This document shows positions 5,495-10,967 of a DNA stretch of 10,967 nucleotides, piece after piece (position 1 is the stretch's first letter; each line of letters starts with the position of its first letter). Where the stretch lies: assembly GCA_016212195.1 (NCBI GenBank), contig JACRGW010000128.1:1-10967 (forward strand). Direction: 5' to 3'. This DNA is from Nitrospirota bacterium (GTDB taxonomy: Bacteria > Nitrospirota > Thermodesulfovibrionia > JACRGW01). The translations under genes and the position numbers were made by a program. The notes under the pieces were generated by a model. That model saw only the letters and a list, made by a program, of their open reading frames with translations, was not told the origin of the DNA and ran no database searches.

Positions 5495-8125
5495 TTAATA
5501 ATTTTCTCTGATGAACCTCTTTTCTTCTGCTTTGCTTCTTATCTCTCCATTAAGCCTCCCCTCAAGAAGTCTGTCAAGAATCTTTTTATAAAGGGGACCA
5601 GGTTCTATCCCCATTTCCTTAAGATCGCTACCGCTAAGACTAACCTTAACCTTCTGAAGTTCTGTAAGATAAAGAGAGATATACCTCTTTGAGGTCTCAT
5701 CCTTAGCCTTCGCCATCATAAAGAGAAGAATCTCTAAGGGGACGGGTTTGAGGAGTCTATATATCTTACTCGGCTTCATCCGTTTCTCCTTAAAAAATTC
5801 ATAGAGAATGACCCTTGTATCTTCTCTGCCCTTCAGGATTTTCTCTCTTAACCTTTCCGGAATAGAAAGGCGTTCACATGTCTCAGTAACTTCATCATTC
5901 TTGAGTTCGTCCATCATACACACGAAAAAGATAAGCCATTTTTCTATCTTTCCTTCAAGAAAGAGGAGTTTAAACCATGATAGGGTCTCCTGGATACCTT
6001 CAAAGATCGCCCCAAGACCCTTAGTGAAAACAAGCCTTGGATGGATAAAACGGAGGAGGTCGAACTCAGCCATCCTCTTTAAAGCCTTAAGGGGCTCCGC
6101 CTCGGAAAAGATCAGAACAAGTTCCCCATAGAGCCTCGGCCCTGATAGCTTATGAAACAGATCCATCTTAACAGCAGACTTTATCAGATTGGCTGTATGT
6201 TTCCCTATCTTAAAGTTGAACCTCTGCTCAAACCTGATAGCCCTGAAGACCCTTGTGGGGTCTTCTATAAAACTCAGATTATGGAGTATCCTTATAACCT
6301 TATCCTTTAAATCCCTCTGCCCTCCGAAGAAATCGACAAGGGTGCCGTACTCCTTCGCGTTAAGCTTTATCGCTAAAGAGTTAATGGTAAAGTCCCTCCT
6401 GTAAAGGTCCTTCTTTATAGAGCTTATCTCTACTGTAGGTAAGGCTCCTGGTGATTTGTAATACTCTGTCCTCGCTGTAGCAACATCAAATTTAAGTCCA
6501 TCCTGGAGGAGAATCACGGAAGTCCCGAACTTCTGGTGACTCTTTACCCTTACTGATAGCTCTTTAGATATACGATTAGCAAATGCTATCCCATCTCCTT
6601 CTATTACAATATCGATATCAAGATTCTCATCCTGAATCAGGTTCGGGGCAAGGAGTATATCCCTCACAATCCCTCCAACAAGATAAGCGGAGAATCCGAG
6701 ACCTTCTGCAATAGAGCCGACCTTTTTAAGGATTTCTATAAGCTTCGCAGGGAGTCTATCTTCCACTAATGCGGCTACATTCTTCATAAGACCGCCCCCT
6801 TTTATCAACCCTTCCTCAGGGATCCTCCCTTTTCTAAGGACATCCTCATGGAGTGCTCTAAGAAGGTCTGTCCTTGTGATCGCACCAAGAATTCTTAATC
6901 CATCGAGGATCGGCATAAACCTCTGGTTATGTTCTATCATCGTCTCTTCAATCTTGCTCACAGGGGTATCAACGGTGGCTGTATGTACATCGGTTGTCAT
7001 AAGTTCTGAGACTTTGGTCTCTCCAAGATTGTGAAAAAGGGATTTCTCAACAACCTCCCTCGATATCAAACCAAGGAAGGTTTCTCCTTTAAGCACGGGA
7101 AGTACATTCACACCATAGCGGGTCATAACATCCTCTGCCTCTTTAATTGTGGTAGAATCCTGGATTGTCTTTACAGGGGATGTCATGATCCTTCTTGCTG
7201 TATCTTTTGCTATAATCTTTTTTCTTAAGACATCAACAAGTTTAGATTCAAACTCATTTAATGAAATATCCCTTACCGTTGCATATGAGGCAGTAGAATG
7301 GCCACCTCCGCCAAATTCAGAGGCTATCTCCCTTACATCGACTGAAGGAACCCTGCTTCTTGCAACCATATGGATTCTCTCATCCATCCTCACAGCAACA
7401 AAGAGTACATCCAACCCTTCCATGTCCCTCATCTTGTGGACGAGGACTGCCAGTTCAGGCAAATATTTTTCTGTGGAGGCTGTTGCCACAACAACCTTTA
7501 TACCTCCTATGAGGTAACTCTTAGCTGACTGGATGAGTTCATTAAGGAGACTTAATTGTTCCCGGTCGAGTTCCCTCGTTATAAAATCTGAGACTACCTT
7601 CAGGTCAGCACCCTTGGAGATAATGTAAGCAACCGCAAAGAGGTCTCTTTCGGTAGTCGTAGGAAAGGTAAGCGATCCTGTCTCTTCATATATCCCGAGG
7701 GCAAAGATTGTTGCCTCCATAGGGGTTATCTCGATATCTTTATCTTTCAGGATTTCTATAAAAATGGTGGTGGTAGCACCTACCTCCCCTATAAATTCTT
7801 CCTCACCTTTTATATCACCTTCAATAAAAGGGTGGTGATCATAGATATGAATCTTAAGTCCAGATCTTCCTATGATATCGGCGAATCTTCCTATCCTTCC
7901 CGGACTCCGCGTATCCACAAGGATAAGTCTCGATATCTCCTGTAATTTTATATTTTTTATCTTATCAAAAGGAAGATCATAGTTGGTTTTATGAAAGAAG
8001 TCCCTTATTCCCTTCTCCTGCGAACCTGGGAAAACAACCTTCGCCTCCGGATATAACTTCTTTGCAGCAACCATAGATGCCAGGGAATCAAAATCGGCAT
8101 TTGTATGACTCGTTATAATATCCAT
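5495..8125 (-). CDS. DHH-DHHA1-CBS-CBS-tRNA nucleotidyltransferase fusion protein
   Basis: This 876-residue cytoplasmic protein joins a DHH phosphoesterase to a class II CCA/A-adding tRNA nucleotidyltransferase. Residues 1-200 are the DHH domain: H7, D11 and D13 in SHTNADFD, D71 in LVDTR and DHH at 96-98. DHHA1 follows (about 205-305) with GGGGH at 272-276. Two CBS domains, usually adenosyl-nucleotide sensors, span about 308-365 and 370-428. The transferase starts near 450: GGIVRD (484-489), metal-binding D503 and D505 in LDIDIV, RRDFTINS (576-583) and the template motif EDPTR (621-625), then a helical tRNA-binding tail. This architecture is known from long Aquifex-type enzymes, some of which add only the terminal A; the specificity here cannot be read. 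The usual DTG motif reads EETG (147-150), Asp to Glu. An in-frame stop lies just upstream of the ATG and no Shine-Dalgarno sequence is evident. Confidence 0.93.
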   Translation of the reverse strand: MDIITSHTNADFDSLASMVAAKKLYPEAKVVFPGSQEKGIRDFFHKTNYDLPFDKIKNIKLQEISRLILVDTRSPGRIGRFADIIGRSGLKIHIYDHHPFIEGDIKGEEEFIGEVGATTTIFIEILKDKDIEITPMEATIFALGIYEETGSLTFPTTTERDLFAVAYIISKGADLKVVSDFITRELDREQLSLLNELIQSAKSYLIGGIKVVVATASTEKYLPELAVLVHKMRDMEGLDVLFVAVRMDERIHMVARSRVPSVDVREIASEFGGGGHSTASYATVRDISLNEFESKLVDVLRKKIIAKDTARRIMTSPVKTIQDSTTIKEAEDVMTRYGVNVLPVLKGETFLGLISREVVEKSLFHNLGETKVSELMTTDVHTATVDTPVSKIEETMIEHNQRFMPILDGLRILGAITRTDLLRALHEDVLRKGRIPEEGLIKGGGLMKNVAALVEDRLPAKLIEILKKVGSIAEGLGFSAYLVGGIVRDILLAPNLIQDENLDIDIVIEGDGIAFANRISKELSVRVKSHQKFGTSVILLQDGLKFDVATARTEYYKSPGALPTVEISSIKKDLYRRDFTINSLAIKLNAKEYGTLVDFFGGQRDLKDKVIRILHNLSFIEDPTRVFRAIRFEQRFNFKIGKHTANLIKSAVKMDLFHKLSGPRLYGELVLIFSEAEPLKALKRMAEFDLLRFIHPRLVFTKGLGAIFEGIQETLSWFKLLFLEGKIEKWLIFFVCMMDELKNDEVTETCERLSIPERLREKILKGREDTRVILYEFFKEKRMKPSKIYRLLKPVPLEILLFMMAKAKDETSKRYISLYLTELQKVKVSLSGSDLKEMGIEPGPLYKKILDRLLEGRLNGEIRSKAEEKRFIRENY

Positions 8126-8174
8126 TAATTAATATTAGCATAGCAGAGGGTTTTTTGAAACTACCTATATTGGG

Positions 8175-8203
8175 TTGACATATAACTGTTCCGATGATAA
8201 TAT
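8175..8203 (+). promoter_or_regulatory. Putative sigma-70 promoter of the DHS-like gene
   Basis: A perfect -35 TTGACA (8175-8180) is followed 17 bases later by TAATAT (8198-8203, four of six matches); an alternative GATAAT (8196-8201) has a 15-base spacer. The first 11 bases, TTGACATATAA, are identical to the promoter at 5157. It would give a leader of about 50 bases before TTG 8260. Confidence 0.6.
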
Positions 8204-8259
8204 CAGTTTCACATTCTGGACATAATAAAAAAGAGAAGACAAAATAAGGCAGACTGATT

Positions 8260-9198
8260 TTGAAGAAATTTAGCCCTATCGACCTTAAAAAGGTAAAGAC
8301 CTATCCCTTGAAACGCAGGATGTCTAAGGTTTCGCTCCCAGATTTTGGGACACCCTTTAAACCCGGAAGGAGTTTTAAGGATTTTCTTAGCTCATTACCC
8401 GGTATACTTGCTGCCAAAGATTTCAAAGAGGTCGCAGATACAATCGCAAAGGCTTATAAAAAGAGGAAACCAATTGTCTTGGGTATGGGTGCACACCCTG
8501 TAAAGGTTGGGCTCAATCCCATTATTATTGACCTGATGAGAAGAAGAATCATAACTGCCATTGCGATGAATGGCGCAGGGATTATCCATGATTTCGAGCT
8601 CGCCTCAGCAGGGAAGACCTCAGAGGATGTAGCAGAAAGTTTAATCCATGGCAGTTTTGGTATGGCAGAGGAAACAGGCAAAATACTCAATCAGGCGATA
8701 ATTAAAGGTGTATTAAAAGGAATTGGTATAGGAGAATCTATCGGGAGAGAAATACTCAGAGGCAGGTATCCCTATAAGGATAAAAGCATCCTCGCTACAG
8801 GTGCCAAACTCAATATCCCTGTCACAGTCCATGTCGCAATCGGGACAGATATAATCCATATGCACCCTGATGCTGACGGTTCTGCCATAGGAGAAGGAAG
8901 CCATATAGATTTCAGGATTTTTACATCGGTCATCTCTCAACTCAAAGGAGGGGTCTATATAAACCTCGGCTCAGCGGTCATAATGCCAGAGGTATTCTTA
9001 AAGGCACTCACAATAGCAAGGAATATCGGACATAAGATCAAAAGATTTACGACTGTGAATATGGATTTCATCCAGCATTACAGGCCATCCGTTAATGTAA
9101 TCGCAAGACCTGGAGGTAAAGGTTATGCCCTCACCGGCCATCATGAGATTATGTTTCCCCTTCTTGCTGCTGCAGTGCTGGAGAGAATCGGTCGATAA
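8260..9198 (+). CDS. Deoxyhypusine-synthase-like protein of unknown function
   Basis: A 312-residue conserved soluble protein that I place by eye in the deoxyhypusine synthase (DHS)-like NAD-binding fold. Supporting blocks are GMGAHPVKVGLNP (75-87), MNGAGIIHDFELA (103-115, comparable to the DHS T-x-G-G-x-x-x-D segment), GTDIIHMHPDADG (195-207), INLGSAVIMPEVF (234-246, comparable to the Gly-rich DHS strand-turn) and RPGGKGYALTGHHEIM (283-298). The Gly-rich block lacks the lysine that forms the enzyme-substrate imine in true DHS, and bacteria generally lack the eIF5A substrate, so hypusine formation is unlikely. A different NAD-dependent reaction is possible. The start is TTG with AAGG at 8246-8249, a somewhat long 10 bases away. 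It is divergent from the tRNA nucleotidyltransferase fusion and upstream of a ferredoxin. Membership of a conserved family is likely; function is unknown. Confidence 0.7.
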   Translation: MKKFSPIDLKKVKTYPLKRRMSKVSLPDFGTPFKPGRSFKDFLSSLPGILAAKDFKEVADTIAKAYKKRKPIVLGMGAHPVKVGLNPIIIDLMRRRIITAIAMNGAGIIHDFELASAGKTSEDVAESLIHGSFGMAEETGKILNQAIIKGVLKGIGIGESIGREILRGRYPYKDKSILATGAKLNIPVTVHVAIGTDIIHMHPDADGSAIGEGSHIDFRIFTSVISQLKGGVYINLGSAVIMPEVFLKALTIARNIGHKIKRFTTVNMDFIQHYRPSVNVIARPGGKGYALTGHHEIMFPLLAAAVLERIGR

Positions 9199-9217
9199 AG
9201 CAGGTAAATCAGATTAA

Positions 9218-9304
9218 CACCCCTCCCCTAACCCCTCCCGCCAGGGGAGGGGGATTATAGAGAGATTCCCTCCCCCTTAATGGGGGAGGGCGGGGGTGAG
9301 GGTG
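9218..9304. repeat. Palindromic C/G-rich repeat pair (REP/BIME-like)
   Basis: Two perfect hairpins lie back to back: CCCCTCCC (9232-9239) with GGGAGGGG (9245-9252), loop GCCAG; and CCCTCCCCC (9268-9276) with GGGGGAGGG (9282-9290), loop TTAAT. The ends CACCC (9218-9222) and GGGTG (9300-9304) are also complementary. The whole 87 bases are roughly self-complementary, that is, two inverted copies of one C-rich unit. Repeats of this look are scattered between genes in many bacterial genomes (general knowledge; copy number here unknown). No U-run follows, so this is not a classical terminator. It ends 14 bases before the ferredoxin ATG. Confidence 0.75.
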
Positions 9305-9318
9305 AATTTATTGCACTT

Positions 9319-9507
9319 ATGAAACCTGTTGTCGACGAAAATAAATGTACAGGCTGTGGCAACTGTGAAGCATTATGCCCTGCAGTATTTCAACTCATAG
9401 ATGGAAAGTCAAAGGTCATAGACCCTGAGGGCTGCGACTTTGCCAATTGCTGTGAGGCAGCAGCCGAAAACTGCCCTGAAGGGGCGATAACGATAGAAGA
9501 GGATTAA
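9319..9507 (+). CDS. Ferredoxin, single [4Fe-4S] cluster, Thermotoga type
   Basis: A 62-residue cytoplasmic electron carrier. Cluster ligands are C10, C13 and C16 in CTGCGNC plus C52 in NCPEGAITI. C20 (ALCP) and one of C39, C44 or C45 fit the second pair that forms a disulfide in the one-cluster Thermotoga maritima ferredoxin, whose layout this protein follows closely. Such ferredoxins accept low-potential electrons from oxidoreductases of anaerobic metabolism; the partner is not visible here. I chose ATG 9319 because translation from the in-frame ATG at 9280 would begin inside the palindromic repeat and add a meaningless glycine-rich leader. The purine-rich end of that repeat (GAGGGTGA, 9298-9305) is the only Shine-Dalgarno-like sequence, 13 bases from the ATG, so the repeat seems to supply the ribosome-binding site. 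It may be co-transcribed with the DHS-like gene. Confidence 0.93.
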   Translation: MKPVVDENKCTGCGNCEALCPAVFQLIDGKSKVIDPEGCDFANCCEAAAENCPEGAITIEED

Positions 9508-9610
9508 TTCCTATATTATCATTGCGATCCTGAAAGGCGTGTCAATCTTATTTCTTATAAATACTTAGTTGCTCTGCTTTGATTTTTTTAATAGACTAAA
9601 CACAAGAGAT

Positions 9611-9615
9611 AGGAG
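9611..9615 (+). promoter_or_regulatory. Ribosome-binding site that fixes the mgsA start
   Basis: AGGAG lies seven bases before ATG 9623. An ATG at 9618 is out of frame and stops after two codons, and an in-frame TTG at 9569 lacks a ribosome-binding site and would add 18 residues with no counterpart in the family. Confidence 0.85.
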
Positions 9616-9622
9616 TTATGAA

Positions 9623-10057
9623 ATGAAAGAAATAGCGATTCCAGGGAAAAAGAGGATAGTCCTTGTTGCCCATGACAATAAGAAAAAGGACCTCCTTGAA
9701 TGGGCAAGATTTAATAAGGGTTCACTTTCAAAGCATATATTATATGCAACGGGAACAACAGGTAAAATGCTCCAGACAGAACTCGGACTCGAGATAAACA
9801 GGTTTCTTAGTGGGCCTCTGGGAGGAGACCAGCAGATAGGGTCAAAGATAGCAGAAGGAAAGATGGATGTTGTTATATTCTTCTGGGACCCCCTCGAACC
9901 CCAGCCCCATGATGTAGATGTTAAGGCACTATTAAGAATCGCGGTTGTCTATAATGTCCCCATCGCCTGTAACAGGGCCTCTGCAGACTTCATCGTCTCC
10001 TCTTCCTTAATGTCATCTGAATACAGCAGGATTGTTGAGGATTACGAGAGGAAATGA
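9623..10057 (+). CDS. mgsA: Methylglyoxal synthase
   Basis: This enzyme converts dihydroxyacetone phosphate to methylglyoxal and phosphate, a bypass of lower glycolysis that relieves phosphate limitation or sugar-phosphate stress. The 144 residues (E. coli enzyme 152) align along their whole length with that protein, offset by two. Visible are VAHD with H17 and D18, the phosphate-binding ATGTTG (42-47), SGPLGGDQQIG (63-73) with the catalytic D69, FFWDPLEPQPHDVDVKALLR (86-105) with D89, H96 and D99, and ADF (121-123). All residues known to matter in the E. coli enzyme are present. The gene begins at ATG 9623 after an AGGAG site. Its last four bases overlap the rimO start (ATGA). A clear promoter is not visible in the 115 bases upstream; TTGCTC (9569) with TAGACT (9592) is the best weak candidate. 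Confidence 0.97.
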   Translation: MKEIAIPGKKRIVLVAHDNKKKDLLEWARFNKGSLSKHILYATGTTGKMLQTELGLEINRFLSGPLGGDQQIGSKIAEGKMDVVIFFWDPLEPQPHDVDVKALLRIAVVYNVPIACNRASADFIVSSSLMSSEYSRIVEDYERK

Positions 10058-10967
10058 ACATCTCTCTTTTAACATTAGGCTGTCCGAAGAATCAGGTAGA
10101 TTCTGAGAATCTCTTAAATAGATTAATTGAGAAGGGCCTTTCCGTTAAGACCGAACCTGAAGATGCAGATATACTCCTTATCAATACATGCGGTTTCGTA
10201 GAGGATGCAAAGAAGGAATCTGTTGATGAGATACTCAAACTTTCTGAGTTAAAGGACAATGGGAAAAAGCTCATCGTCTTCGGATGTCTGTCACAGAGGT
10301 ATAAGGATGAACTTATGAAGGAGATGCCTGAGATAGATGCCATCTTTGGGGTGGGGGAAGAGAATAGAATAGTAGAATACTGCAATGAGATTGAGTCCAG
10401 AGTTCAGAGTTCAGAGTCTGGAGACAAAAATATCTCAGAATTAGTTGATTCAAGTTCCAAACTCAACACTCTTAACTCATTCTCCTACGCTTATCTTAAA
10501 ATTGCCGAAGGATGCAGTAAAAAATGCACGTTCTGCGTAATACCTTCAATAAGGGGGTCATTCAGGAGTTTCTCTCCGGAGATTATATTAGAAGAAGCAA
10601 AAAATAAGATAAAATCTGGTATAAGAGAACTGATACTCATTGCACAGGATATATCAGCTTATAAACACAACGGGTATAACCTCAGTTCCCTATTAAAAGA
10701 TATAACATCTATAGAAGGTGACTTCTATGTTCGTCTTCTCTATCTTTATCCAACTGCCATCAATGATGAACTCCTTCAGGTTATCTCATTGGAGGACAAA
10801 ATATATAAATATCTTGACATTCCTCTCCAGCACTCTGAAGACAGGATCCTGAGACTTATGGGAAGAAGAGGTACCAAGAAGGAATACCTTAAACTTATAA
10901 AGAAGATCAGGCGTATGATTCCGGGCATTGCCCTGAGGACTGCCTTTATTGTCGGATTCCCCGGAGA
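10054..10967 (+). CDS. rimO: Ribosomal protein S12 methylthiotransferase RimO (3' end missing)
   Basis: RimO is a radical-SAM enzyme with two [4Fe-4S] clusters that methylthiolates the conserved aspartate of ribosomal protein S12. The frame is open to the right edge: 304 whole codons of the roughly 430-440 usual, so the end of the radical-SAM barrel and the TRAM domain are missing. The N-terminal methylthiotransferase domain has its three cluster cysteines C10 (LGCPKNQVDSE), C46 (INTCGFV) and C78 (FGCLSQRY). The radical-SAM cysteines are C154, C158 and C161 in GCSKKCTFCVIPSIRG, and AQDISAYK and DIPLQHSEDRILRLMGR follow as in RimO rather than MiaB. Start: ATG within the ATGA overlap with mgsA, preceded by GAGAGG only two bases away, so coupled translation is likely. 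The linker at residues about 114-144 is encoded by a 7-bp-periodic inverted repeat (see that entry). Confidence 0.96.
   Translation, partial: MNISLLTLGCPKNQVDSENLLNRLIEKGLSVKTEPEDADILLINTCGFVEDAKKESVDEILKLSELKDNGKKLIVFGCLSQRYKDELMKEMPEIDAIFGVGEENRIVEYCNEIESRVQSSESGDKNISELVDSSSKLNTLNSFSYAYLKIAEGCSKKCTFCVIPSIRGSFRSFSPEIILEEAKNKIKSGIRELILIAQDISAYKHNGYNLSSLLKDITSIEGDFYVRLLYLYPTAINDELLQVISLEDKIYKYLDIPLQHSEDRILRLMGRRGTKKEYLKLIKKIRRMIPGIALRTAFIVGFPG
10393..10485. repeat. In-frame 7-bp-periodic inverted repeat inside rimO
   Basis: The left arm reads GAGTCCA, GAGTTCA, GAGTTCA, GAGTCTG, GAGACAA (10393-10427). The right arm reads CAAGTTC, CAAACTC, AACACTC, TTAACTC, ATTCTCC (10451-10485), which is the same kind of heptamer on the other strand (GAGTTnn). 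The 93 bases are exactly 31 codons and encode a Ser-, Glu- and Asn-rich linker between the two RimO domains. The arms are degenerate copies, so the inverted relation is recognisable but imperfect. Confidence 0.6.

Noticed and set aside
5467..5496. Possible terminator after the DUF3553-like gene
   Set aside because: A 5-bp stem with one G-U pair (CGGAC/GTCTG) lies eight bases before the T-run at 5490-5496; too weak and too far to call.
5808..7517. Plus-strand open frames of 107, 71, 65 and 122 codons opposite the large minus-strand gene
   Set aside because: They are shadows of a well-supported 876-residue gene, have no recognisable domains and no promoter or ribosome-binding context.
8395..8940. 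Minus-strand open frames of 64-78 codons opposite the DHS-like gene
   Set aside because: Low-complexity shadow frames antisense to a conserved coding sequence.
9280..9318. Longer ferredoxin start at ATG 9280
   Set aside because: The extra 13 codons lie in the palindromic repeat and encode a glycine/glutamate string; family members begin a few residues before the first cluster cysteine, as ATG 9319 does.
9569..9622. TTG-initiated 18-residue extension of methylglyoxal synthase
   Set aside because: No ribosome-binding site at 9569, a strong AGGAG just before ATG 9623, and the extension has no match to the family N-terminus.
10092..10385. 97-codon minus-strand open frame inside rimO
   Set aside because: Serine- and phenylalanine-rich antisense shadow of a gene with complete methylthiotransferase motifs.

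Overview
The window reads as ordinary chromosomal core DNA of a Gram-negative-type (diderm), probably anaerobic bacterium. An outer-membrane FadL-type barrel and a lipobox lipoprotein support the diderm reading. A Thermotoga-like one-cluster ferredoxin, methylglyoxal synthase and an Aquifex-style DHH-CBS-tRNA nucleotidyltransferase fusion suggest a deep-branching anaerobe. Nitrospirota or a neighbouring phylum is my best guess, but it is inference without a search. Base composition is moderate and I see no compositional break that would mark an island, phage or plasmid.

Layout, left to right. (1) 1-983: the 3' part of an OmpP1/FadL/TodX outer-membrane transporter, closed by a strong intrinsic terminator. 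(2) 1115-4481: a dprA-topA operon, a common bacterial pair, with one base between the genes and a promoter so close to dprA that its mRNA may be leaderless. (3) 4489-4629: a compact non-coding patch holding a twin-hairpin element and a 7-bp tandem repeat, lying between the convergent topA and a small lipoprotein gene (minus strand, 4631-5086). (4) 5087-5488: a divergent region with a textbook-perfect sigma-70 promoter driving a 73-residue DUF3553-like gene that starts with TTG. (5) 5495-8125, minus strand: an 876-residue four-part protein (DHH + DHHA1 + two CBS + class II tRNA nucleotidyltransferase). (6) 8175-9198: a promoter and a 312-residue deoxyhypusine-synthase-like protein of unknown function. 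(7) 9218-9304: a second, unrelated palindromic C/G-rich repeat, directly in front of a 62-residue ferredoxin gene. (8) 9623-10967: mgsA and rimO, overlapping by 4 bases; rimO runs off the window.

The genes do not form one pathway. They are housekeeping functions (DNA uptake and recombination, supercoiling, tRNA 3'-end maturation, ribosomal protein S12 modification, a methylglyoxal bypass, electron transfer) in several short transcription units. I found no CRISPR array, transposase, integrase, tRNA, rRNA or toxin-antitoxin pair, and no convincing new multi-gene system. The most unusual material is the repeats: three separate palindromic or tandem repeat patches, one of them embedded in frame inside rimO. 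Next come the orphan DHS-like enzyme and the tiny DUF3553-like gene under a perfect promoter.
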